Of a DNA stretch of 64,000 nt, positions 1-13,900 are shown piece after piece. The position numbers were made by a program, and so were the translations under genes. Origin of the DNA: Chromobotia macracanthus (Eukaryota; Chordata; Actinopteri; Cypriniformes; Botiidae). Numbering within the stretch: position 1 is the stretch's first letter; every line of letters starts with the position of its first letter. Under the pieces are notes generated by a model. It was not told the DNA's origin. It ran no database searches and saw only the letters and a program-made list of their open reading frames with translations. The stretch spans positions 10,405,001 through 10,469,000 of the forward strand of contig JAZGTH010000013.1 of NCBI GenBank assembly GCA_036877525.1, in the 5' to 3' direction.

Positions 1-933
1 TCTACGTTAAATACCCCAGGTCATGCAACAAGTTTCCCTGTAAGTTTGTGAAAAAAATGTGATCAATTGTCCACTGTAGTTAGGACAAACTGTCTGACAA
101 CAGATAAAATGCTACATTTGTTAATTTTATTCTTTTTTTTAAAAACAGCTAGCATGTGCTAGCAACACATATTTCGCTGTCTAATGTGTGCCACCACATA
201 TGAAGTAATCTACAGCATGTAACAAAAGGAATGCTCCACATAAAACCTGATAGCAGTAATAAGTGTTGTTCAACCCTTCTGGCTCAAGCGGAAAAAAACT
301 TGAGGGTCACACAAAGTTTGAACCAAGTCTCCAAAGCACCAGGTGACTACCTAAAATGCTCCTGAAATAATCCATATAATGACTAGGGAAGCTTTTGCTG
401 TGTTACAGAGACATCTAATAAGCCTGCGTTCTTCCTTGCCATCATCATTCAAAGTTAAGGGTTTCTTTTAACTCTCAACTAAACTGGCACAACCTGCGAA
501 AGGGCATAATTATTCAAAGTGACTGGGTGTAAATAAGTTGTATTTATTCCCTTCAGTCCCTTAGCTGTAAAATAGACCAAGTATAACTTCTCACAATAAA
601 AAAACAGCTGAAGCCTTATCTTTGTTTAATTTTTATTAAATCTTCTCTCAACATGACACTAATTAGAAACTGAACTGCTGTTGGCCATCTAATGCAAGCA
701 TTTCTAAATAGGTACATTTTCTTAAGAAAAAGTGAGTAGTGCTTGCTGTGGTAACTCTCTTTGTCTTTACAATGTTCTATTTCACAAATTTCTGATCTGA
801 TAATTTTTTAGTGTAAGTGGGATTAGTTGTTAGGGTAAAGTGAATGTGACATTTGTTAGAATGGTAAGCCATAGCCAGAATGTGAACTCTGCATTTAACC
901 CATCACCAGTGAGGAGTGAATACACACTGCAAG

Positions 934-966
<33 letters not shown>

Positions 967-2186
967 GATGGGGCAGTTGTGGCCTACTGATAAGTGAATC
1001 GGGCTTGTCACTTTCACACCTGGAGCAGATTCTATATGACAATTCTGTATGACATTTCCAGAAAAAGGACCCAGAAATACAATCTCTCCAATCCTTTGCC
1101 AATGTTAAGTGTATCAGATTTTTTGCCTACTTTTTGCCAACTAATGAACATTGTATTAACTCTTTGACTAGGGCCAGTAAGCAATGACCAAGAAAACCCT
1201 GAAAATGTGGTGACTACTTTAGCACATAAATCAACAATTAAACTCACATTGTCATCAAAAATCTTGTTCTTTCCACCATCTTCACAGAGACTTTATGAAA
1301 GATCAATTTTACCTGGTGCTAACTTGAGATCATCTTGATATTATTTCCTGGAAGCAAACATGACTGATTTGCTGGCTTGGACTTCCTCTGTGTCACTGTG
1401 TGACAGCCACTGGCATTTAGAAAACAGACTGAGACATTCCTGTTAAACTGTTCAATAATCAATAACTAAAAGGCTTTGCTTCTGTCCAGTGCTTTCAGGA
1501 TCACCAGATTCATATTCAAAAGATTTACCTTTTTGCTTGTCTAATCATCACACAAACATTTGCGAATGTAAGTGTCATTTCCTGGGTCCCACTATGTTTG
1601 TATTTTACATTGTGCTATTTACTGTACTCTGTTGTTTGGTTCTTCCCATGCTTTGGATTCACACCAACTAAATCTCAAAGGAAACTTCAGTGCTGTTGCA
1701 CGTCTTGATGCATGACTTTTACTATAACAATAAATTTGAGCACAATAAAGTTATTAATGACCTCTTCTGCTCTCAGAGATGTAAAGGTGAACTATGAGGC
1801 ACATCGTCACCCCTTTTATACAGTACATTGTGGCAGGTGACACACAATATGTGTGTGTTTTGTTTGGGACTAAAACATGCCAGATCAGCTCTTAAGTGAG
1901 CTGACTGCCCCCTACGCTGTGCTCCAGCCTGACTCTCTTTAATCCTGATGGAATATGGGCAGCTGCACCATGTTAAAAGATCCAAGTTGGACAATAGATT
2001 TGTACTGAGACAGCTTCTCCACTATAACCTTCCATTCTTCCCTGACCTTTACACTGAGGTGTCAAAATCATGGAAGAATCCAAATTAGGCTTGGGTATTT
2101 ACTCCTGCAACGAATAATTACTCCTCCATTGCGGGGCTCTACAAGCATGGATACAGGTCTAAAAATGCCTAAAGTGGAAAAACATT
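1..2186. other. Intergenic stretch without a recognised gene
   Basis: No open frame here resembles a known protein and no splice-compatible exon chain was found. The sequence is AT-rich. The only clear structures are a CA microsatellite and a possible SINE head just after it. Confidence 0.6.
935..964. repeat. (CA)15 microsatellite
   Basis: Fifteen uninterrupted CA units are read directly. On the minus strand they produce a spurious Cys-Val peptide. The bases after it (about 966-1012) resemble the tRNA-derived head of a fish SINE, a weak resemblance only. Confidence 0.95.
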
Positions 2187-2739
2187 TGTGGGCTATCTCT
2201 TCCCTTCTATGACATCTTCATGGAGAAAAACTGTCTTGTCCTCTAAACCATGCAGGTTACATCTAGCTTTGTGGGTAAGGCCTATGCGGCAGCAGGTCAG
2301 GCCGGGGCATCCCTGCACATGATGGCAGTTTTGCAGGTGTACCAGGCTTACCTGCTTAAAGACTTTAACTCCATTCACCAAGAGGTCCATCCTCATCTTT
2401 TTAAAAATCATCTTATGCTTACATGCATCAGAATCTGTGAATGTCAACAGCTCATGGCAGACCCCCTTGGAGCCCCCAGTGGGCATTTCTGTTTTCTCTG
2501 CCACCCCAGGTGTCTCGGGGGGCAGAAGTGCCCGGCGGTTCAACTGTCCCAACATCTCTCTTTCCTGTCCAACCATCTCCAGCCAGTTCTCTGATTCAGG
2601 AGACTGGACAGGTAAAGAGGATGATACCTCTCTCAGACTTTCTGGCAGAGTGAAAACTTCTGCTCAGTTTATCCCCATGGCTGTTGAGTACAGTAGAGAG
2701 AGGAAACAGAATTCATGTTTCCTACAGACTATGGTGTTA

Positions 2740-4030
2740 AGAGAGCAGCACCCGGTGTTGCATCATTTAAATGCAGATCTTGAATTTCTGAGGAGATATA
2801 TTTTCAAGATGTTAACATTCAAACAGATTGTATGTCAAATTCAGCCAGATGACTGCTTTGTCACAATAGATCTAAATGACCAGATGGTGCATATTTTCAC
2901 ATCGAGGACAGTTTCTCAGGTTCGCTTTCAGGGGCAAAGCTTACCAATATCAAGTGTTTCCATTCGACCTAGCCCTATTGCAATGCACCTTCACAAATTG
3001 TGTGGATGCAGCTCTGGCTCCCTTGAGACTCCAGGACATTCGCATTCTAAATTACATAGACGACATTCTAGCCATGGCTAGCTCCCAAGCTGCACGGATT
3101 TTAGATGTTGTTTGAGCTCATATGAGGTGCTTAGGGCTAAGACTTAACCCCAAAAAGAACCTCCAGTTCACAGAACTACTTTTAAAGGGGTACTTTCTGC
3201 CACTGTGAGCAGCATTCAGCTAGGCCAACATCTAAATGTTCTCCAGATTCAGAGTTTGTTAGTCCTCATGGCAGCAGCAGCAACATGATTTCATTGGGCC
3301 TATTATGTATGAGAACATTTTAATTCCATCTAAAGAAAAATGGGTTTCATCACAAAAAACACTCGTATGGTATGGGTTATGTGCTGAGAGCTATGTGGAT
3401 CAGACCCCGGTTTCTCACCTTGGGTTCAATTCTAAGGGATTCTCACAATGGACACCTCTCTCACAGACTGGGGTGCAGTTCTCAATGTCTGCTCAGTCCA
3501 TGGTGTATGGGAAGGCCCTCATCTCTCCTGGCACATGAAATGAGGGCAGTGTTTCTGGCATTGAAGCACTTCCTTCCACACCCCAATGGGCAACACATTC
3601 TAGTCCATAGGGACAACACAGTGATCTTTTATAAAAAAACCCAGGGAAGGCTGCATTCAGGTTAGCGCAGCAGATCCTACTCTGGGCAGAGGCCAGACTG
3701 CTCTCTGTCAGAGCAATGTACATCCCAGGGTATGCAAATATGGGAGCAGATATTCTGTGAAGGCAGGGACTGAGGCCCTTGGAATAGAGGCTCCATCCAC
3801 GAGTGGTGGAGTCCACTTGGCAGAGGTATGGTCAAGCAGAAGTGGATTTGTTCACCTCCAAAGAGTTGAATCACTGTCCCCTCTGGTTCAGCTTCACGCA
3901 TCCAGCTCCATTGGGGCTGGATGCCATGGTACAGACATGGCCGAGGCTGCATCTGTATGCCTTTTCCCTGATAGCCTTGCTCTCAGGAGTCCCAGTGAGC
4001 GTTTGCCAGGAGTTTGTCTACTCTTGGTAG
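2740..4030 (+). pseudogene. DIRS-like reverse transcriptase/RNase H pseudogene (copy A)
   Basis: A reverse transcriptase core is recognisable. FVTIDLNDQ (near 2858) corresponds to RT motif A and NYIDDILAM (near 3049-3075) is the YxDD catalytic box. An RNase H segment follows, including LALKHFLPH and HRDNTV around 3560-3625, then a conserved downstream piece reading FSLIALLSGVPV near 3966. The frame changes several times and there are internal stops, so no functional enzyme can be made. It is the pol part of copy A. Confidence 0.75.
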
Positions 4031-4119
4031 CGCCATTCTGGCCAACCTGAACCTGGTTCTCAGACCTAATATCGCTCCTGGACGGAGTCCCTTGGGAGCT
4101 TCCAATCTGGAGGGATCTT

Positions 4120-4790
4120 CTGTCTTTTCTGTAACTACCCTCAAGGTTTATGTGGTTGCTGTTTCTGCTAGCCATGAACCTGTTAATGGAGCCTCTGCTC
4201 AGAGACATCTATTGGTGTCCCGTTTTCTGCATGGTGCCAGACAGCTGAGGTGTTTCTGTCGCACACAGGTGTCCTCTTGGGACCTTACTGTATTTTTAAG
4301 GGGTTTATCAGTGGCTCCATTTGAGCCTCTAGAGTCAGCCTTAGATAAGTTTCTGACTCTTAAGGTGGTTCTATTATAAGCTCTGACATCGCTCAAGAGG
4401 GTGGGTGATTTACAGGCTCTTTCTGTAGACCCTGTCTGTTGGAATTTTGTCCCCTAAACCAGACTATATCCCAAGGTGCCTGCTACTGCTGGTCACCTGA
4501 TGGTGCTTCAGGCCTTCTGTCCTCCACTGTATGAGTCACCAGAAAAGAAAAGGCTTCACTTATTGTGTCCAGTTAGAGCTTTGAGGATCTATAGCCACTG
4601 CTCAAGTCAGTAGCACAAGACCTCTCAGGTCTTAGTCTGTTCCGGTTGTCACAACCAAGGTAAACCAGTCACAAAACAGCACTTATCTCACTATATCACA
4701 AATGCTATTACCCTGGCTTATGAGGCCTGTGACTTACTGTCACCCCAGGCATTAGAGCCCATTATACATGGAGTGTAGCATAATCTAAGG
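4120..4790 (+). pseudogene. DIRS-like tyrosine recombinase pseudogene (copy A)
   Basis: Homologous along its length to the better preserved recombinase in copy B at 26150-26910. It shares VSASHEPVNGAS, the SSWDLTVFLRGLS segment and PFEPLESALDKFLTLKV. The frame breaks near 4378 and again in the arginine-containing region. The C-terminal HxTR and tyrosine boxes are eroded. Confidence 0.7.
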
Positions 4791-5005
4791 TAGTGTCTAG
4801 GGGGGAATCTCAAAGTGATGTTTGTGCTGTGGCTGGCTGGTTCTTTCTGTACACATTCATTAGATTTTACAGCTTGGAATTCAACCCCATGCGCTGTGGC
4901 ATAGTGGGCATTAACATTCTCCATAGTGTCAAGTCATGACGCAGCATTAAGATCCCTCGGAAGGGAACGTTTCAGGTTACATATATGTAACCTGGTTCCC
5001 TGTGA

Positions 5006-8000
5006 CATTTTTGGGCTGTGATCCTCTTTGCTTTATTCTTTAGTGATAGTGCTGCTTGTGACTGTAGTGAGAATACAGCAGCTTGTACATCTTCACAACC
5101 TGACCAACAAAGTTTTCTCCACTTTCTTTGAGAAGATAATAAATAAAAACAAAGACAAAGTGACAATCAGATTTTCTACACAAGTGAAAGTTAGCACTTC
5201 TAACATTGCAAGCTCTATTTTATTGCATAAACCTTTCATTTCATCTCTAAATTAATCTAAAAATATTATAGCTGAAAGATAAAAAGATCTAGATAAACTT
5301 CAAACCCCCAACCCTCAATTCATTTTTGCCGTACATTATATAATTACCTGTTCCTGCAGCTGAATGTGTGTATAGCTTGAAAGCACTGTAAGGTGCTTTA
5401 AGCATGCAAAATGTAACCATGTATCTGTTTTCAAAGTTGTATACAGAATGATGCATTCATTAAATAAACTCAGTACGGAAATGAGCAGGGGGTCAAAGTT
5501 CACCCATTTAGATGGGCAGTTAGCTGTACATGCCAAAACCACACTATTATGCATGCAAAAGGCATCTTTCTCCGTTGATGGCATCAGTCAGTTCAGTTAC
5601 TTATACAGCCGGTACCCAAAACAGTGCTTAATGAGTGAAATGAATTTGAAAAACAGTCAAACTGGAATTCTGGTGCTGGATTAGCTACACTTCTATATTT
5701 AGCATTTCTGGCCATTCAGATTCATGTGGAGCTTTTACTTTACAAATCATTTTCTTGACTCAGATTCATAGTCACTAGAACCACAAAGAGCAATCATGAG
5801 ATAATTCACAAGTGTCATGGAAAATTCCAGTGAGCAAGATGAGAAACAAGCTTTGAGGGATATGCAAAAAAGGAATGTGATTCAAAATGGTCTCTCTTTT
5901 CCAAGAATAGAAACAACCCAAAGTAATTACTTAATAATAGGGACTGGCCCTTTCAACATATTTAATTTAAAGTAATTAAGCTTAAGAAGAGAGAGATACA
6001 CTCATGGGGTAGTGGAAAATGGCGTGTGAACGGTGTGTAGGAGCTGCCACCCAGAAGGATTCTCATAAAACACTCTGCCAGACTGTAATACTGAGAGCTG
6101 TGCTGTGGAGCTGCTGAGAGCACCAATCACAGCCCAGGGTGCCAGTCGAAACACTGAACGTGTTAATGCCACAGCTCCAGTTTATTGTGCCATTTTCGCC
6201 TGATTTTGTGTAACAAAAATACAATATCTGCCATTAATAGACATTTAACAGTGTACTATAAAATTCTTTTCTTTGGCAGTAATATTGTGTCTTTCATGTT
6301 TTTCCTAATAATTTCCTAATGCATACACTTAGTGAAAACTTAAAGAACAGTCACGGCTAGACTGATGTATAGATGGAGAAATGTAATTTATGCAAGTTCC
6401 TAACGATTTACTTTGTTAATGCAGGAGATCTTAATGGATTTTGTAAGCGACTAAGAAGAAAACCTGCATCAAACTCGTGCTGGTTTAATTTGATGTATGC
6501 TGCCATCTTATGGTAAAACAATGGTTATAACACCATAACAAATAAAAGCTGATAATTTTAAAGATATTGCATAGCCTTTTAATACAAACTACATTACACA
6601 TTTTCTCAAGAAAAATTTAGTTTCTTGCAACTGGGCCCTGGTCGTTCTGTATGGTTTGATGACTTATACATTTCAAGTTTAGGAGAGTTTTTTCCTAATT
6701 CAATTAACCATTAAGCACCATGTGAATGATTGTCCAATCACTGAGAAAAATAACATTACACCTTTCTTAACAATACATAATTTAAGGTATCAGCCTGTAA
6801 CCTTGCCTTAGCAAGCACCATAGATACTGTGTAATTTAACTGAATATGGTTAAAAGGTGTTGTACAGTAAGTCTATGATCTTGGTATGAATGTGTTATTT
6901 GACACTTCTGTACAGTAAATTGGAAGTTGCCAGCATATATAAGGGTCAAAACAAAGACTAACACCTTATTAAAGGATTTGAATTAAATGTTTTTAATGTT
7001 CTGAATTAAATCCAAGACATTTTAGTTTACTCAATCAACTAATTGTAACTGATGGAAACAGCATCATCATTATCAAGTAATTTACAAGTAATCTCGTTTA
7101 AATTATGTATTAATAGCATACATTACTCAGTATTTTCCCCTTAATTGAACTCTAATATAAACTAGATTTACTACTAGGTTTACTTTAATTTACTGTCACA
7201 TTCGGAGTTCATTTCTTGTATAATTATAGTTTTTATGTCTCAAAATCAATACACACTAATTCAAACGCCCATGATTTGGTCTTGTACACTTTCACAACTT
7301 ACTTTTACCTGCACTGTGGAGACTTATTTACCGAACGTCCTGGATGTATTCAGTGGTGTGGAGGAAGCACTGGGCTGAAACGAGGGAATACCTCGGAGGA
7401 GCAACTCACAGAAAGAGCCCATTCAAAGCTGGAATGACAAATAGTTGAGTCAGTTTACATACAAACTGTTGACACAGATATGCATTTGGCTCCGGGAGTT
7501 ATTGCTTGGTACTGGGGAATAAATCCACACCTTTCGGAGCTCTGTGATCTTGTAAAACAATATCAATCCATTTGGTCTATAAAGCCACTTACTCAATGTG
7601 CTGCAGTTCCATAACCTCATTAATTACTATTTTTATTATTACTTTTTCTCTTATTTCTTTTTTTAACAAATGTATGAAAACAAACTGTGAAATAATAGAC
7701 CACATAAAATTGTTTTATCATTTTAATTATTAAAATAAAATTATGTATTTATAATATAAATAATATAATATTCAATTCAATTAAAAATATAGAGAATGTG
7801 AAACTGATGTTATGCCATGTTGAATTATGAGTAAATGTTTTGTTTACCATATTAGGAGGATCCATACCATAACCATACCATATCTATTAGGAGGATATGG
7901 TATGGATGTGCCAGTGAGTTAAGGGCAGTATTTTGCTTATTTTTTCATTACTATTAAAAAATAGCACCACTGTAGGTCATTCCTGCTGCATTGAGAATAG

Positions 8001-8701
8001 TTGCAGTAACTCACATCATTGCTCAAGAAGAAAACTGGACAATATAATACGTTTTTCTAAATGTTAAAACACCCAGGGAAGCAGATTAAGGGGGGAGAAG
8101 ATGACACTGGATAGCAAATCTATTAATATCATCACTGATTAAAACCACTATGACCTACAATCTCAAATTCTTCTCAGTGGTCATGGTAAAGTGAATATTT
8201 ACAATGGCAACAATAAGACAAAATGGACTGGCTTCTGTCAGCTTGTTAAATATATATTTTTAATTTGGATATTTCTACCATATGATGGCTGAATCAGCAG
8301 CCAGTAGCAGTGTGACAATGTTTAATGGTAACCAGATACATTATAAATGGAATTCTACAAAACTGTAGTGAGGCCTAAGGCCTCAATCACATACACAAAG
8401 CTTGTATGTGATTGATTTTAGGTAATCCAAAGCAACAGCACTTAAAAATTCACTTGAAAGTTGTGGAAAAATATTTTTAGCTGTTGAAATGGCACTGTTC
8501 CTATATGAGTCCACTAAAACTAGAAATGTGTTAGCTCTGTTTCAAAACTGTATCTAGTGAGCTGTTTTGATGTCTGCTGTACCCGTATACTAGCTGAAAT
8601 GGAGGTGACTAATCTAAAACCCTCTAGGCACCATACTGGATATAATTTCTCTGATATAAATATAAAAATATATTTTAAAATATACACAGCATAAAAATAT
8701 A
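5006..8701. other. Intergenic stretch without a recognised gene
   Basis: Only short unsupported frames occur here. Two segments, about 6000-6220 and 7300-7570, are less AT-rich than their surroundings and have no transposon features I recognise. They could be conserved non-coding DNA, but nothing in the sequence alone proves that. Confidence 0.5.
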
Positions 8702-9231
8702 CACTACCGATCAAAAGTTTGGAAACACTTGACTGAAATTTCAAATTAAAAATAGTTTAATCTGAAGATATTTGATTAAACATTAAAAATGTAAAAATAA
8801 AAATATAATATAATTGTACCAACATATTAATTTCAATTTAATTTTTGTTACAATAAAACTACAATAAAAAAAAATGTTTTTGAAATAGATGATTTGACCA
8901 AATAATGAAGAAAAAAGCAGCCAATAAGAGCGCAGGATAGAGGGGAACTCTTTCAAAACTCTTTAAAAATCTTTTTAGGATGATTCAAGAAACTGGGTGA
9001 TGGAAAATGACTAGAAAATTGTTGCAAATTCTAGACTAAGGGTGACCATATTGAATATGATAGAATATATCCTATTTTACCTCATTTTTAATTTTCTTTA
9101 ATCACAACATAATTACTTAAATGTAATTAAGTTACATTTGTGTTATTGTATAGTTTTGATAAGTTTACTATTATTCATAAATTTAAAGAAATGAACAAAG
9201 AAAAAGTGTTTCCAAACTTTTGATGGAAGTG
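8702..9231. mobile_element. Non-autonomous Tc1/mariner-type element with terminal inverted repeats
   Basis: The 530-bp element begins CACTACCGATCAAAAGTTTG and ends with the imperfect inverse, reading CAAACTTTTGATGGAAGTG. It is flanked on both sides by TA (8700-8701 and 9232-9233), the target duplication of Tc1/mariner transposons. The interior is very AT-rich with no transposase frame. Confidence 0.85.
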
Positions 9232-9510
9232 TATATCACTTACAAATTTGTAACCCATGCTGACAAAATGAGATGGAATTTGCACAGGCTAATTACAAGC
9301 TACAGCCAAAACAAGTGAAATTTGAAGTCTTACAAAGATAAATTAATTAAGCCCTCGTTTAGCGATTGCAGTGCACTAAATAGCATTTAAACATTTAAAT
9401 TTATTTATTTGTACATTTTCAGCTCATTCATTTATCCGATTACAATTCGTGCATAATGTTTAATGTTTTTGAACGGAGAATGTGAGATATTCTTTGTTAT
9501 TGAATGAATA

Positions 9511-9780
9511 AAAGGAGTAGTTCAACAGAAAAAGTTCAACAAAAAATGAAAATTCTGTCATCTTATACTCACCATCATGTCATTCAAAACCTGTATTACT
9601 CTTTTCAAGACAAGAAATTGTTGATGCTTTTTATCCATACCATGAAGTTAATGGGGCCAGAGGCTGCCTAACATCTTTGTTCCATAAGAGCAGAAGGTCT
9701 TGTGGGTATGGGACAACAAGGAGGGTGAGTAAATGATGAGAGAATTTTCATTTTTTATGATCAATCAAGTGTTCCTTTAA
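9511..9780. mobile_element. Short inverted-repeat DNA element (MITE-like)
   Basis: The left end (AAAGGAGTAGTTCAAC followed by AAAATGAAAATTCTGTCATC) and right end (GATGAGAGAATTTTCATTTT followed by GTTCCTTTAA) are imperfect inverted repeats of about 55-60 bp around a 150-bp core. The layout resembles abundant fish foldback elements such as the Angel group. There is no coding capacity. Confidence 0.65.
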
Positions 9781-10964
9781 CATGATCTTCAGCCTATGTT
9801 ACATCAGCTAAAAGGGGAAAGTCATTTCAGAGGTGGAGCAAGTTTCCAGAGACAAACAAGACATTTTTCTTTGAAATAACATAGATGAATCGTGCACAAT
9901 AACACATATTTAAAAGTACTGTAAACAGGGTTAATTTTGATTTTGTGTTGACTTTAGCAATGTCTGTCACTTTCCTGGCCAAACATCCCTTACCTGAAAT
10001 CTCATTTTAAACACAAGCTGCTTTTTGTTTTGAATCGAAAAAAGGCGTTTTTTCATCATTTCCAATCCAGGGTGATATTTTTGTCTTGTGGTACTTTTGC
10101 ACTCATTACAGCCTCAGGCCTGCCAGCGTCCCTCAGGATTCTGGGAAGATGAAATAATATGCTGTTTCAAGAGCAGTACACTGCTTCAGCCACAGGTTTA
10201 AATTAAGCATGGTGGACCAGCGTGGGGAGGGGAGGCCTCAAACCTCACAGGAAACAGAATAACTCATGCTGGTATGAATGCCGAGGCTGATTCAGTAAAT
10301 GTAAACAGGGGATATGGCGAATGTGAGGTCAAGTCATCAAAAACATACCACTTGGTCAGTGAACAATGAGGGGGGGCCACTTCATATGCAGGGGGAGCTT
10401 GTTTTGGCTTAGCTTTCCCATTCTGGTTTCACACCACAGCACATAAATCACATATTAATAAGTAACGTGCATCACAAAATGAGAAAGAAATTTCAGAACT
10501 TGGTTCACCTGAATAATTTCTTGAAATCTTACAGCCTTCATTAAACAGACAGGGCCTCTCTATTGTCTAATCAGTCAATTTGCTTCAAAGAATCATATTT
10601 AAAGCACTGTATTAGCTGTATAACTATTGTATAACTAGTTTATGACTAAACTTAAGTTATGACTTATGTCATAACTAGGTTATGACTTGATAACCTTTGT
10701 TCTTCAGGGCTTCTTGTAAGGTCAAAACCATTAGTCACTTAGAGTTAATTCTTTCAAATGCTGCAAACTCATTATACTGACACATTTGTGTCCTCTTAAT
10801 GCTGATTGGATTGATGTATTGTGAAGTTTGTGCCCTAAAACAAGCTACTGATTTTGTGTGTGGTCAACTTGTAGATTGACTGTCCTAGTAATGCCAGTTT
10901 TGTCCTTGAAGGATCTCTGTTTTTTTTAGCAAAAAACCTTTTTGAAGTTGATTAAAGGAGAGGT
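9781..10964. other. Intergenic stretch downstream of ccdc13
   Basis: This lies 3' of the ccdc13 stop codon on the minus strand, so part may be its 3' untranslated region. No other gene is seen. I found no clear minus-strand AATAAA near the stop codon, so the transcript end is undefined. Confidence 0.5.
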
Positions 10965-13900
10965 TTAAGCCAAACTAATCCCCTGCTCATGCTTTCTGTG
11001 AGCTTGATGGAAGCTCTGTTTGGCTTGGTCCAGCATGTCCTTGTAGAACTGCAGGCCCTCTTTTTTTTCCTTCAAGGTGTTCTTCAGAGTAGTTCTCAAG
11101 GCCTCATTCTCCTCAAGTTGCAGTGCCAGTCTGCAGGAGCAAGAAAACAAGCCTGCATCTAGTTATTGGTCTTGAATCAAGCAGCTTATGTACTTGAATG
11201 TGTAGATATTTAGAATGATGTTTTTAGCTACTTACCATGTTTATGACAGTTTCTTGAACTTTTTGTAAAATGAGGTCATATGAAAACGGTTTAGCAAAAA
11301 AATGATTCCTACCGCGCTCTGAGTTCATTAAGCTCAGCGTCATGGATGCCACCTGCAGAGCTTCTGGGAAACAAGCCTTCCTGTTTCTCCAGGAGACTTA
11401 GGGTGCTGCCAGTGCTTCCTACATTAATGTTCAATAAACATTTAACTTTACTGAATAATATTTGCTTTACCAACACTCTGAGGGCAGTATAAATGAAAAG
11501 ATACAGAGATAATACAACTGTAACTAAACATAATATATATAACAACAGCAGTCACAGCAACACACTCTAAATTCAGAACCTGTTCTACTATGATTGGTTG
11601 CTGGCCGACTCAATTCTTTCCTCAAGTCCAGTTTGGCTTTCTCAAGCTGCTGTTCCAGCACGACTGAACGCTGCCATTCTTGTCTGAGTTTCTGCTTGGC
11701 TTCCTCACATTGCTGCTTCAGCTCTTCTACCCTGCAGCACATATTCAGACACTCAGTCACAATAATGTTTGGCTAATGGCCCTACAAGACCCACTGATGG
11801 GCTGATTGGATGTTTCTGTGTAATTGGTGTATAAGGTATTCTGGGTGATTACTTGTAAAACATGATCAAGATTTTTTAAGCAATATATGGGTGTGAACAT
11901 TCAGAAAGTTTCAAAAGTAAAAACAGAGGTGTAAGGGCAAAACAGCAAAGTACAAAACTTTTTGGGATAACTATCCCTTTAAAATAAAAGTCTGCCTTAC
12001 CGCATTATTTTTCAACTTTGTGTAAAAACACAAAATGCCGTATTGTTTTAATGAAGCAAGGTGCTCCATTAGAAAAATGCATGAAAAGATGGACTTTATA
12101 GCTTGTCTGCCACTAGAGAGAACCACTGTGCAATTCAATTCACACTACCTGTTTTGTTGCACCTTGGTCAGCTCCAGCAGTCTGTCTCTCTCCACACTGG
12201 CAGCTTGATAGAGAGCCTTATACTCTGAACACTGAGACTGGAGTGAAGGGACTTTAGCAGCACAGTCTGGGCAGGCTGCTTGTGCTTCCCTGAGACAACA
12301 TGTAAGGCTGTACTAAATACAGGAAATACTTCACCAGAGGAAGCTGACAGCAGTTGACATTTACCAAAATCTGATACCTACAGTATGCGATACAATCGCA
12401 GTAGCTATGATCATTTGTTTGTTTGTTTATTGTAATAACCCCTAATTTTTGTCCTCTCCAAATGTCCTCTTTAAATACACAATATTACTATAGGCTTTAA
12501 AAACTGTTATATAATGGATGGATGGAGGATGAATAAATGGATGGATGGATAGATGAACAGAAAGATAGATTGTATGTGAACACGTAAGCCACACAAAAAT
12601 GCTATTGTATTAGATAACAAAATATCAAACTCTCAGTGGTGTCTGCAAACAAATTTGCTAGACCTGAGAGTGGTATAAGTACCTGCTATAGTTTGACTCT
12701 CTGCTGTTCTGCTCCCATGATGTCAAAGGTCTGCCGTCAGGATGAATGTTATGTTCCGAGCCACCTGATTTTTGCTTCGGCACCAGACATACAACATGTT
12801 GGTAAGCATGTGATGGTGAACATAGATGATCATCTGAGATCAGGTGTGTCCTACCTTGAGGGCCCTTTGTTGGACCTCCTGCTCCAATTCCTTCACCTTC
12901 TTCTCCTTCTCTGAGACCATGTATTTGAGCTGCTGGATGAGGGATTTGTGCTGCTGGGTCTCACTGTGCAGCTGCCTCTCCAGACCCTGCTGGGCTTCCT
13001 CACGCTCGGACCCTTTCTGGCTCATATGACCCAGCATTGCCTGAAACTGTGTCTGCTGCTTCTGTTGAAGGAGGGAGAACAGGTCAGAGGTCAGCTTTGC
13101 TAAACTGCATTAAATGCCATCTGCTTTGGGTCATTTGTCTGTTTATGTCCTCACTGGTTGACACATAATAATGTATATTTAACAACTAAATATTTAATTT
13201 ATTTATTCTTTAACCATGAAACAGAAAATAGCCATATTTAATAATGGTGGCATATTTATAGCTAATTGAGCATGAAAAATCCAGAAAAGTGTGTTGCATG
13301 CCAGAACAGAGGCAAATCTGTATATGATTAGCTGTATGTGAATAGTAGTGTGGCTTTGCATATGTCAGGAAAGTAGATTCAGTCAAATATATTTAAAAAT
13401 ATATGAATCTACATTTACAACAAGACCAGAAACATGCATTCATTATTTAAATAAGGTCCATCTTGATTTCATGCTTCTTGTGTATACCAAATAAAAAATG
13501 TGTTATCATGTATGATTAAAAATGCATAAACCCTTTAGAACATTGGTACTACATATGCATCTCTTTAAAAGTGTCATATGCTTAATTAATTTGAGAATTA
13601 GATTAAAGGTGAACAGAATAAAATCAAACAACCAGCATTCAGTGACTGTTTAAATGATACTCTGAGCAATGTCTGAAACTTGTATTGTGAGCACTTATTG
13701 TGTCTAGTTGCCTCTTCAGGTTGACTCGCTTGTTGTATTCCGCACTTGTAAGTCGCTTTGGATAAAAGCGTCTGCTAAATGAATAAATGTAAATGTTTAG
13801 ATGGTTGTATGGAAATGTTTTTGCAGACAAAGAAATCAATTCAGTTGGCCTCTGAACTAGCTGATGAGTAACAATGATTTAGAAGATCTTCTGTTGCTGG

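Larger units (their letters stand above)
2187..5005 (+). mobile_element. Degenerate DIRS-like tyrosine-recombinase retrotransposon, copy A
   Basis: This copy holds, in order, gag-like, reverse transcriptase, RNase H and tyrosine recombinase remnants in shifting plus-strand frames. The gag part has a stretch reading GKAYAAAGQAGASLH (near 2268-2312). The 3' end carries a terminal-repeat signature at about 4953-5005, with a near-palindromic core (GGTTACATATATGTAACC) next to GGGAAC and GGTTCCCT. Order and motifs match DIRS-type elements, which integrate with a tyrosine recombinase instead of a DDE integrase. The 5' terminus was not identified, so the start is approximate. Frameshifts and stops make it non-functional. 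Confidence 0.8.

Noticed and set aside
830..1102. 90-codon minus-strand frame with a Cys-Val run
   Set aside because: The run is translation of the CA microsatellite and there is no protein similarity or splice context.
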